5,101 bases of DNA from Caldifarciminota bacterium (GTDB lineage Bacteria > Hydrothermota > Tepidihabitantia > Tepidihabitantales > Tepidihabitantaceae). Below the pieces are notes generated by a model that saw nothing but the letters and a program-made list of their open reading frames with translations, had not been told where the DNA came from and searched no databases. How positions within the stretch are numbered: the first letter of the stretch is position 1; every line of letters begins with the position of its first letter. Shown here piece by piece: positions 1 through 5,101 of this stretch. The DNA lies in contig JAFGRF010000265.1 of assembly GCA_016935295.1 (NCBI GenBank), forward strand, positions 1 through 5,101, read 5' to 3'. The position numbers and the translations under genes are program-made.

Positions 1-654
1 GAATCGGCGAGGCCAACGTTTGAACCCGCCGCTGAGGTCACGGCATTCGTGCGCCTACTGCTTGCACGCGAGCGGCGGGCTGCGGCTGAAACCGCCCTTG
101 CCCGAAAGACGCCGGTTACCAGTACTGCGGACGAGCTTGTGCTGCCGGCTCTTCGGCACATCGGGCGTCTGTGGGAGGAAGCGCGAATCAGCGTGGCCGA
201 CGAGCATGCCGCGACTGAAATCTGCCGCTACGTGCTCTATCGCCTTTTCGACAGCGCCAAACCAGCTCCTGCCAACGGCCACAAGGCGCTGGTAGCCTGC
301 GTACCGGGTGAGGAGCACGAAATCGGAGCCGAGCTCGCGGCCGAGCACCTGCGCCTTGCCGGCTGGGGCACATTCTCCGTGGGCCGGAGCACGCCCGAGG
401 AAGACATAGTCGCCGCCCTGAGCAGCTTTGGGCCGGATGTCGCGGTCTTCTCGGTCACGATGATCGCCAATCTGCCGGCCGCAAGACACCTTGTTGATGC
501 GGCCCTGGCCGCAAAGCCCGGTCTTGGCATCGTGCTCGGCGGCAGGGCTGCGGAACTCGCCCGCCTGAAGCTGGCAGGGCCGCGGGCCGTTGTGGTCTCA
601 AGCCTGGGCGAGGCCGACCGGGCTTGTCAGAGGCTCGTGGAGCCGCATGCGTAG
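1..654 (+). CDS. CarH-type cobalamin-binding sensor protein, 5' partial
   Basis: The frame is open from base 1 to the TAG at 652-654, so the gene most likely begins upstream; the only in-window start that keeps the whole domain is GTG 49, which has no convincing ribosome binding site. Counting codons from base 1, residues about 15-85 form the helical B12-binding cap, with the motif W58-x9-E68-H69 (GRLWEEARISVADEH), the signature seen over adenosylcobalamin in CarH photoreceptors. Residues about 95-200 form the Rossmann-like B12-binding domain, with E104-x-H106-x-x-G109 (H106 is the expected lower cobalt ligand), a SVTM strand near 140 and a GG turn near 181. CarH proteins carry an N-terminal MerR-type DNA-binding domain and repress genes in the dark; that domain would lie outside the window. 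One oddity: the residue after W58 is Glu, whereas Thermus CarH has the His that becomes the upper ligand after light. Alternatives are a corrinoid protein of methyltransferases or a stand-alone B12 sensor, but the W-x9-EH motif favours CarH type. Confidence 0.85.
   Translation, partial: ESARPTFEPAAEVTAFVRLLLARERRAAAETALARKTPVTSTADELVLPALRHIGRLWEEARISVADEHAATEICRYVLYRLFDSAKPAPANGHKALVACVPGEEHEIGAELAAEHLRLAGWGTFSVGRSTPEEDIVAALSSFGPDVAVFSVTMIANLPAARHLVDAALAAKPGLGIVLGGRAAELARLKLAGPRAVVVSSLGEADRACQRLVEPHA
639..642 (+). promoter_or_regulatory. Weak ribosome binding site of the permease gene
   Basis: GGAG lies 4 nt before ATG 647, inside the last codons of the sensor gene. It is the only purine match near this start and the spacing is short, so translation of the permease probably depends on ribosomes finishing the overlapping sensor gene. 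Confidence 0.4.
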
Positions 655-1768
655 GTACGCGGCGGTCCGGATGCTCTTGCACGAGCGGTCTACGACCGCC
701 GGGGCGATACTGGGCGTGGTGGCCATCGTGTTTCTCGTCGGCCAGCAACTGGCGATCATGTTCGGGCTCTTCACCCTGATGTCAGCCGTGGTTGATAACA
801 GCGGAGCCGACATCTGGGTCGTGTCAAAGAACGTCGAGAATACCGCCTCGGCGAGCAACCTACCGAGCCGCTACGTGGACCGGCTGGCCGGACTGCCTGA
901 AATCGAGTGGGCCGAGCCGGTCGTTTATTCCGGTGCTCAGCTCCGGCTGCCGAACGGGACGTTTCAGCCGGTGCAGATAATCGGCGTGACCCGGCCGGAG
1001 CTGCACGGCGGGCCGTGGCGTTTCGCGTCCGGGGGCAACGACGTGCTGCTTGAGTACGATGGCGCGACCGTGGATAAGTTCGACCTGGAGGACCTCGGAG
1101 AGCCTGAGATCGGCAGCATCGTCGAGGTGAACTCACGCCGCATCCGCATCGCCGGCTACACCGAAGGCACGCGGTCGTTTGGTGCTCCGCTGGTCTTCAC
1201 CAACGCGACCAAGGCACGCGAGGTGACCGGGCTGCCGGCGGACCGGTGCAGCAACATCCTGGTCAGGCTCAGGCCGGGCGCGGACGTCAGCCGGGCGCTC
1301 TCCGTCATCGAGGCGCTGCTGCCCAAGGCATCGGCCCTGACTTCAGCGGAGCTGGCAGGTAATACCATCATCTACAACCTCACGAGCACGGGCATCGGCT
1401 CGAGCTTCGGGCTTTCGACACTGGTCGGCATACTGGTCGGCGTGGTCATCATCACCCTGACAATGTACACGAACGTGCTGAACCGGCAACGGGACTTCGC
1501 GGTCCTGCGCGCGCTCGGGGCGCGGCGTCGCGATGTGTTCGCGATAATCGTCTACCAGGCGTTGACCATCGGGTTCATCGGCCTGCTCATCGGTTTCTTC
1601 CTGCTGGCCGGGTTCCTGTTCGGCGTGAAGGGCTCGCGCCTGCCGGCGAACCTGCCGCTCTGGCTGCCGCCGGCGCACGCGCTATTGACGTTCCTCCTTT
1701 GTTTTGCCGGCTCGGCGCTGGCCCTGCGCCGGGCGCTCAAGATCGAGCCGGCATCGGCATTCAGGTAG
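647..1768 (+). CDS. ABC transporter permease, FtsX/MacB/DevC type
   Basis: This 373-residue inner-membrane protein is the membrane subunit of an ABC exporter. Topology read from the sequence: one N-terminal membrane helix (about residues 17-48), a large extracytoplasmic domain (about 50-250, MacB periplasmic-core-like), then three C-terminal helices at about 257-279, 302-329 and 348-366. The FtsX-domain hallmark lies between helices 2 and 3, NRQRDFAVLRALGARRRDV at about 282-300, equivalent to the usual RERE-x-A-x-LRALGA loop that contacts the ATPase. Four helices, a periplasmic domain and an adjacent ATPase and HlyD adaptor match DevC/MacB-class exporters, which drive substrates outward by mechanotransmission rather than through a classic channel. 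The substrate cannot be read. I chose ATG 647 because the conserved start (RRYAAVRMLLHER) begins there; an in-frame ATG at 590 would add 19 residues lying wholly inside the sensor gene. ATG 671 is a possible alternative. The gene overlaps the sensor by 8 nt. Confidence 0.9.
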   Translation: MRRYAAVRMLLHERSTTAGAILGVVAIVFLVGQQLAIMFGLFTLMSAVVDNSGADIWVVSKNVENTASASNLPSRYVDRLAGLPEIEWAEPVVYSGAQLRLPNGTFQPVQIIGVTRPELHGGPWRFASGGNDVLLEYDGATVDKFDLEDLGEPEIGSIVEVNSRRIRIAGYTEGTRSFGAPLVFTNATKAREVTGLPADRCSNILVRLRPGADVSRALSVIEALLPKASALTSAELAGNTIIYNLTSTGIGSSFGLSTLVGILVGVVIITLTMYTNVLNRQRDFAVLRALGARRRDVFAIIVYQALTIGFIGLLIGFFLLAGFLFGVKGSRLPANLPLWLPPAHALLTFLLCFAGSALALRRALKIEPASAFR

Positions 1769-1770
1769 AG

Positions 1771-2481
1771 ATGTTCGCGCCAGTGCTGCAGCTTGAGGGA
1801 GTCACGCGCGACTTCTCCGACGGTCGCGTGGTCAGGCGCGTGCTTAAGGAAACGAACCTCGATATCCTCCCCGGCGAACTCACCGCCCTGGCCGGACCTT
1901 CAGGCTCGGGCAAGACCACGCTGCTCACAATCATGGGGCTGGTGCTGAAACCATCGGCGGGGAGGATAGTAGTAGCCGGAAGCGACGCCGGCGGTTTGAG
2001 CGAGGACGAATTGGCGACGCTGCGGATGGAGAAGTACGGGTTTGTGTTCCAGCAGGCGGCACTGGTGCCCGCGCTCTCGGCACTGGAAAACGTACTTGTC
2101 GCTAGCGCGATTCAGGGTGCACGCGTCAGATCCGAGACCAGAACTCGGGCGGTCGGGTTGCTCGACAAGCTCGGTATGAAGGAGTACGCCGACTCCCGGC
2201 CCCAGCAGCTTTCCGGCGGACAGCAGCAGCGGGTGGGCATCGCCCGGGCTTTGATGGGCGACCCGGTGCTGCTCTTGTGTGACGAGCCGACGTCGGCGCT
2301 CGACGTGGAGAGCAGCCATTTGGTTCTGGACACGCTGAAGCGGCTCTCCCGCGACTCGCGTCGAGCGGTGGTGCTGGTCACGCACGACCCCAGGGTGTTT
2401 CCGTATGCCGACCGGCTGATTAAGATGGAAGACGGGGCCATTGTCTACGATACGCGTTCCGCTTCCCCAGGAGGCAATTGA
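1771..2481 (+). CDS. ABC transporter ATP-binding protein, LolD/MacB/DevA type
   Basis: This 236-residue cytoplasmic ATPase has every expected nucleotide-binding motif: Walker A GPSGSGKTT (residues 42-50, Lys48), Q-loop FQQ (93-95), signature LSGGQQQR (147-154), Walker B VLLLCDEPT (166-174, catalytic Glu172), D-loop SALD (175-178) and switch histidine His205 in VTHD. Length and the LSGGQQQRVGIARAL wording are typical of the LolD/MacB/FtsE/DevA group that pairs with FtsX-type permeases. It starts 2 nt after the permease stop; AGG at 1763-1765 gives a modest ribosome binding site 5 nt ahead of ATG 1771. The same frame is open further upstream (ATG 1699), but that would place 24 residues inside the permease gene and the family's N-terminus fits 1771. 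It should power the permease encoded just upstream. Confidence 0.95.
   Translation: MFAPVLQLEGVTRDFSDGRVVRRVLKETNLDILPGELTALAGPSGSGKTTLLTIMGLVLKPSAGRIVVAGSDAGGLSEDELATLRMEKYGFVFQQAALVPALSALENVLVASAIQGARVRSETRTRAVGLLDKLGMKEYADSRPQQLSGGQQQRVGIARALMGDPVLLLCDEPTSALDVESSHLVLDTLKRLSRDSRRAVVLVTHDPRVFPYADRLIKMEDGAIVYDTRSASPGGN
2469..2474 (+). promoter_or_regulatory. Strong Shine-Dalgarno site of the HlyD-type gene
   Basis: A perfect AGGAGG sits 8 nt before ATG 2483, within the last codons of the ATPase gene (it encodes part of its Pro-Gly-Gly-Asn end). It decides the start of the adaptor gene against the longer in-frame start at 2441, which would overlap the ATPase and add 14 residues ahead of the membrane anchor. 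Confidence 0.85.
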
Positions 2482-2482
2482 G

Positions 2483-3355
2483 ATGGCGAGACGACTACGC
2501 AGTTCACTCATCTGGATTGTAGCGGCCGTTGTGCTTTCCTTTGTTGTGTTCGCGGTTGTTCGGTCCGCGCCGCGGAAATCCGCCCCGGTTCCGCCGGAGC
2601 CGGCTGCTTCGCGGGCGCGCATCTATGGCACGATCGAGCCGCTGGGCGGACCGGTCTACGTGGCTGCCGGGGTTCCGCGCAGCATTGTGCGCATTGCCGT
2701 CCGCGAGGGGGATACGGTCAAGGCCGGCCAGACCCTGGTCCTGCTGGAGGGCGCGGTCGAGGAGGCACAGGTCCGGGCCGCGCTCGACCGTGCCGCGGCC
2801 GCGGAGAAGGCAGCGGCACTCAGCCGGGATGCATACCAGCGGGCGGCCGGGCTGTTCGCCACCAAGGGAGTCTCGGAGCAGGATTACCGGCAGGCGTTGC
2901 TCAAGGCCGGGCTCGACTCGGCAAACGCGGCAGCGGCTGAAGCCGACGCCGCACTGGCCCGGGCGCAGCTTGAGCAGCTTACGCTCAAGTCACCGGTCGA
3001 CGGCGTCGTCTATAAGCTCGACGTTCAACTCGGCCAGACGCTGGCGGCTGGTGACGATTCCAGGATAATCGTGGGCGCAGCCGGGCAACAGGCGAGGATG
3101 TTCGTCGAGTCGTTCTGGCTTGGCCGCCTCAAGGTCGGCGCCAGCCACAAGGTATTCGATTCGGAGACCAACCGCGAGCTGGGTACGGGCCGGGTTGTCT
3201 CGCTCTCGCCCTACGTCGGTGGCCGGACTGTGCGCACCGACGATATCAGGGAGCGGTTCGACGCCGAGTACCAGATAGCGGTTCTGGAGCTGGATACGGC
3301 CGGCCTGCCGCTGGGGCTGAACGTCGTGGCCGAGATTGGAGCACCGCCGAGATGA
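2483..3355 (+). CDS. HlyD-type periplasmic adaptor subunit of the exporter
   Basis: This 290-residue membrane-fusion protein begins with a short basic stretch and one membrane anchor (MARRLRSS, then hydrophobic residues 9-26), with the rest presumably periplasmic. It shows the split lipoyl/biotinyl-like domain of the family: first half with EGDTVKAGQTLVLLEG (about 75-90), second half with LKSPVDGVVYKLDVQLGQ (about 168-185). Between them, about residues 90-165, lies an alanine- and glutamate-rich helical hairpin that could reach toward an outer-membrane partner; it is of modest length. A beta-barrel region follows (about 195-290). It starts 1 nt after the ATPase stop behind a perfect ribosome binding site. 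Permease, ATPase and adaptor together form a DevBCA/MacAB-like set; no TolC-like outer-membrane gene is in the window. The DUF523-DUF1722 start codon overlaps its stop codon. Confidence 0.9.
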   Translation: MARRLRSSLIWIVAAVVLSFVVFAVVRSAPRKSAPVPPEPAASRARIYGTIEPLGGPVYVAAGVPRSIVRIAVREGDTVKAGQTLVLLEGAVEEAQVRAALDRAAAAEKAAALSRDAYQRAAGLFATKGVSEQDYRQALLKAGLDSANAAAAEADAALARAQLEQLTLKSPVDGVVYKLDVQLGQTLAAGDDSRIIVGAAGQQARMFVESFWLGRLKVGASHKVFDSETNRELGTGRVVSLSPYVGGRTVRTDDIRERFDAEYQIAVLELDTAGLPLGLNVVAEIGAPPR

Positions 3356-4314
3356 ATGAATTCCCGCGTCCGATTGTCGCTGTCAGCAAGTGCCTCGGTT
3401 TTGACCATTGCCGGTACAACGGCGAGATAGTCGACGACCCGTTCGTCCGTCGGCTGCGGGAGTTCGTCGAGTTCCGGCCGGTCTGCCCGGAGATGGAAGT
3501 CGGCCTCGGGGTTCCGCGTGACCCGATACGCGTCGTGATGGCGGGAGGGGAGATGCGGCTGGCGCAGCCCTCGACCGGCAAGGAGTACTCGGGGGCGATG
3601 AACGAGTTCGCCGGCCGGTTCCTCGACGGCTTGGGGCCGGTGGACGGCTTCCTGCTCAAGTCGCGCTCGCCCTCCTGCGGCACCCGCGACGTGAAGGTGT
3701 ACAACGAGTCGGGCAACCTTCTCTCAGCCGCGGAGAGGAAAGGGTTCTTCGGTCGAGCCGCAATGGCCCGCCACGGCGACGCCGCAGTCGAAGACGAAGG
3801 CAGGCTGAGGAACTTCCTTATCCGCGAGCGGTTCCTGGCCATGCTCTTCACGCTTGCCCGGTTTCGAGCGAAGGCTGCGAGCCCCACTATGGCCGCGCTC
3901 ACTCAATTCCATGCCCGTCACAAACTGCTGCTGATGGCCTACAGCGAGACCGTTATGCGGCAACTGGGCAGGATAGGCGCGAACCCGGAGCACAAGCCGG
4001 TGGGAGAGCTGTTCCGCGACTATGGCACGCTTCTGGGCCGGGCGTTTGCCGCGCCGCCCAAGTACACAGCGGCAATCAATGTCCTCATGCATGTGCTGGG
4101 TTACTTCAAGGAGGGCCTGAAGGCAGAGGAGAAGGCATTCTTTCTTGACGCGCTGCAGCGCTACCGTGCCGGCAAGGTGCCGCTTTCGGTGCCGGTCGGA
4201 ATAGTCCGTTCGTGGATCGTACGGTTCAACGAGCCCTACCTGGCACAGCAGGTGCTGTTCCAGCCCTACCCGGAAGCGCTGATGGACATCTCCGATTCCG
4301 GCAAAGGACGCTAG
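3352..4314 (+). CDS. DUF523-DUF1722 fusion protein (TudS-like plus YbgA-like)
   Basis: The 320-residue protein has two domains. DUF523, about residues 6-145: VSKCLGFDHCRYNG (11-24), RPVCPEMEVGLGVPR (42-56) and KSRSPSCG (103-110). Conserved cysteines 14, 45 and 109 match the three that hold a [4Fe-4S] cluster in TudS, a DUF523 thiouracil desulfidase; Cys20 is an additional one. DUF1722, about 155-312: RFLAMLFTLARFR, QFHARHKLLLMAYS (184-197), NVLMHVLGYFK, YRAGKVPLSVPVGI and a closing QPYPEALM. DUF1722 alone is E. coli YbgA, encoded beside photolyase phr; its biochemical role is not settled. No signal peptide is visible, so it should be cytoplasmic. ATG 3352 overlaps the adaptor stop as ATGA, with GGAG at 3338-3341, 10 nt ahead, so the two are translationally coupled. 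Desulfidase activity is an inference from DUF523 only. The next gene is a UV repair enzyme, which fits the usual DNA-repair neighbourhood of DUF1722. Confidence 0.92.
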   Translation: MNEFPRPIVAVSKCLGFDHCRYNGEIVDDPFVRRLREFVEFRPVCPEMEVGLGVPRDPIRVVMAGGEMRLAQPSTGKEYSGAMNEFAGRFLDGLGPVDGFLLKSRSPSCGTRDVKVYNESGNLLSAAERKGFFGRAAMARHGDAAVEDEGRLRNFLIRERFLAMLFTLARFRAKAASPTMAALTQFHARHKLLLMAYSETVMRQLGRIGANPEHKPVGELFRDYGTLLGRAFAAPPKYTAAINVLMHVLGYFKEGLKAEEKAFFLDALQRYRAGKVPLSVPVGIVRSWIVRFNEPYLAQQVLFQPYPEALMDISDSGKGR

Positions 4315-4331
4315 GAAGAAATCCCAATTCT

Positions 4332-4348
4332 CAATGACCAATGACCAA
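4332..4348 (+). repeat. Tandem 7-nt repeat CAATGAC
   Basis: Two exact copies of CAATGAC (4332-4338, 4339-4345) are followed by CAA. A further AATGACC occurs at 4358-4364 and its reverse complement GGTCATT at 4373-4379, so the same word recurs in both orientations within 50 bases. Confidence 0.8.
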
Positions 4349-4390
4349 CGAACCCGGAATGACCGAGGGCCGGGTCATTGATGCTTGGTC
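4343..4390 (+). other. Nested inverted repeat, potential hairpin
   Basis: Outer arms GACCAA (4343-4348) and TTGGTC (4385-4390) enclose inner arms AATGACC (4358-4364) and GGTCATT (4373-4379) around an 8-nt loop. A competing 6-bp stem, ACCCGG (4352-4357) with CCGGGT (4370-4375), uses part of the same bases. There is no run of T after it, so I do not call it an intrinsic terminator, although it follows the operon's last gene. Confidence 0.5.
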
Positions 4391-4400
4391 GCTTTCCACA

Positions 4401-4438
4401 TTCTGCCTTCTGTATTCTGCCTTCTGACTTCTGACTTC
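4401..4438 (+). repeat. Pyrimidine-rich 7-nt tandem repeat TTCTGNN
   Basis: Five consecutive heptamers (TTCTGCC, TTCTGTA, TTCTGCC, TTCTGAC, TTCTGAC) plus TTC occupy this stretch; equivalently, ATTCTGCCTTCTG occurs twice at a 14-nt offset (4400 and 4414). It contains an in-frame TGA at 4432-4434 that prevents uvsE from starting further upstream. It also takes the place where a Shine-Dalgarno site would be expected. Confidence 0.85.
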
Positions 4439-4446
4439 GTCTATCC

Positions 4447-5101
4447 GTGAGAATTGGCTATCCCTGTATCAACCGCAGTATCGGCTGCACGTCGAGCCGG
4501 ACATTCAGGCTGGCGTCATACTCTGAGAAGCGACTGGTCGATACAGTTGAGACGAACCTCGACTGCCTGGAAGCCGTGCTCCGGTGGAACGCGGCCCACG
4601 GCATTCTTTTCTTCCGCATTACGTCCGACCTGGTGCCATTCGCGTCACATCCCGTGTGCAGGTACGACTGGGCCGGGCGGTTCCGCGACCGTTTCCGCAG
4701 GATTGGTCGGTTCGTGCGTCGGCAGCGGATGAGGATTTCGATGCACCCCGACCAGTTTGTGCTGCTGAATGCTATCGACGAGAAGATAGTAGAAAGCAGC
4801 ATCCGCGAACTCGAGTACCACACGCGCGTTCTGGACTTGATGGGGCTGCCGGGGAGCGCCAAGGTGCAGATTCACATCGGCGGCGTGTACGGTGACAAGA
4901 ACGCAGCCATCGGCCGGTTCGTGGCGCAGCACCGAAAGCTGCCGAGGGTAATCAAGCGCCGGCTGGTCATCGAGAACGACGACCGGAGCTACACTGTAGC
5001 GGACTGCCTCGAAGTCCATCACCTCACCCGGGTTCCGGTGCTCTTCGATGTATTCCACCGTCGTGTGAACAACTCGGGTGAGAGCGTTAGAACAGCACTC
5101 A
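4447..5101 (+). CDS. uvsE: UV-damage endonuclease UvsE (UVDE), 3' partial
   Basis: 218 codons are present before the window ends; the family is usually about 300 residues, so roughly the C-terminal third is missing. UVDE is a metal-dependent TIM-barrel endonuclease that nicks DNA 5' of UV photoproducts and starts an alternative excision repair. Visible motifs: RIGYPCIN (2-9), FFRITSDLVPFASH (55-68), SMHPDQFVLLN (98-108), VQIHIGGVYGDK (140-151), RLVIENDDRSYTVADCL (172-188) and VPVLFDVFHRRVNN (196-209). His68, His100, His143, Glu176, Asp201 and His204 line up almost number for number with the metal ligands I recall for Thermus UVDE (69, 101, 143, 175, 200, 203). GTG 4447 is the only start possible: an in-frame TGA lies at 4432-4434 and the conserved N-terminus begins at the next codon. 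No Shine-Dalgarno sequence precedes it. It follows the operon by 132 nt and may have its own promoter or be read through. Confidence 0.93.
   Translation, partial: MRIGYPCINRSIGCTSSRTFRLASYSEKRLVDTVETNLDCLEAVLRWNAAHGILFFRITSDLVPFASHPVCRYDWAGRFRDRFRRIGRFVRRQRMRISMHPDQFVLLNAIDEKIVESSIRELEYHTRVLDLMGLPGSAKVQIHIGGVYGDKNAAIGRFVAQHRKLPRVIKRRLVIENDDRSYTVADCLEVHHLTRVPVLFDVFHRRVNNSGESVRTAL

Larger units (their letters stand above)
1..4314 (+). other. Five-gene operon: sensor, exporter, DUF523-DUF1722
   Basis: All five genes are on the same strand with junctions of -8, +2, +1 and -4 nt, leaving no room for internal promoters outside coding sequence. This is the layout of one polycistronic message with translational coupling. 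Its promoter would lie upstream of the window. The 132-nt gap before uvsE is the first break. Confidence 0.8.
4324..4457 (+). repeat. 10-bp inverted repeat bracketing the intergenic block
   Basis: CCAATTCTCA at 4324-4333 is a perfect reverse complement of TGAGAATTGG at 4448-4457. The left arm begins 9 nt after the DUF523-DUF1722 stop; the right arm covers two bases of the uvsE GTG start and its next codons. The pairing stops at mismatches on both sides, giving exactly 10 bp. It could be the ends of a small non-autonomous repeat element, or in RNA a long-range stem that hides the uvsE start. No target-site duplication was seen. Confidence 0.6.

Noticed and set aside
20..295. Plus-strand 91-codon frame from ATG 20
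   Set aside because: Out of frame with the conserved B12-binding protein that fills the same bases; translation shows no domain.
1900..2622. Long minus-strand open frame (240 codons) opposite the ATPase gene
   Set aside because: The plus strand encodes all ATPase motifs here; the antisense product matches no family I recognise and crosses a gene junction. Long antisense frames are expected in GC-rich codons.
3246..3902. Minus-strand open frames opposite the DUF523-DUF1722 gene (also 3724-4341)
   Set aside because: Arg/Pro/Ser-rich low-information translations opposite a strongly conserved two-domain protein; no start context and no recognisable domain.
4352..4400. Intrinsic terminator after the DUF523-DUF1722 gene
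   Set aside because: Stems are short (6-7 bp) and are followed by CGCTTTCCACATT rather than a T-run, so it was recorded only as a potential hairpin.
4378..4418. Sigma70-like promoter for uvsE (TTGATG or TTGGTC with TATTCT)
   Set aside because: TATTCT at 4413-4418 matches TATAAT in four of six positions, but neither -35 candidate has an acceptable spacing, and the match lies within a simple repeat.
4324..4457. Insertion sequence
   Set aside because: No transposase frame fits in 134 bases and no flanking target duplication is visible; at most a small non-autonomous repeat.
4454..4895. Plus-strand frames starting at ATG 4454 and ATG 4584, and minus-strand frames at 4458-5058
   Set aside because: These are shadows of uvsE, whose GTG-started frame holds every conserved UVDE motif in order.

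Overview
The window is GC-rich (estimated by eye at a little over 60% G+C), densely packed and entirely plus-strand: six protein genes, the first and last cut by the window edges. No tRNA, rRNA, CRISPR array or transposase gene is visible. The strong Shine-Dalgarno site, stop-start overlaps and protein families point to a bacterium. I cannot place the lineage. The heptameric intergenic repeats resemble what I recall from draft genomes of uncultured phyla such as WOR-3 or Planctomycetes, but that is an unverified recollection.

Bases 1-4314 look like one tightly coupled operon. (1) 1-654: C-terminal part of a CarH-type cobalamin-binding light-sensor protein, with a W-x9-EH cap motif and an ExHxxG B12 motif. 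(2) 647-1768: FtsX/MacB/DevC-type ABC permease, overlapping gene 1 by 8 nt. (3) 1771-2481: its ATPase, 2 nt later. (4) 2483-3355: a membrane-anchored HlyD-type periplasmic adaptor, 1 nt later, behind a perfect AGGAGG. (5) 3352-4314: a DUF523-DUF1722 fusion protein joined by an ATGA stop-start overlap.

Bases 4315-4446 are a non-coding interval quite unlike the genes. It holds two sets of 7-nt tandem repeats, nested inverted repeats, and a 10-bp inverted repeat whose right arm covers the start codon of the next gene. Then 4447-5101 is the N-terminal two thirds of UvsE, the UV-damage endonuclease. It has no listed ATG-start ORF because it starts with GTG and runs off the window.

Together the families suggest a light/UV response locus: a B12 photosensor, a tripartite-style exporter, a DUF523-DUF1722 protein (DUF1722 is a familiar neighbour of photolyase, as ybgA is to phr in E. 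coli), and a UV repair endonuclease. The family assignments are well supported. That the photosensor controls the exporter and repair genes is inference. The sensor also lacks the histidine that forms the light-state B12 ligand in Thermus CarH, so its photochemistry may differ.
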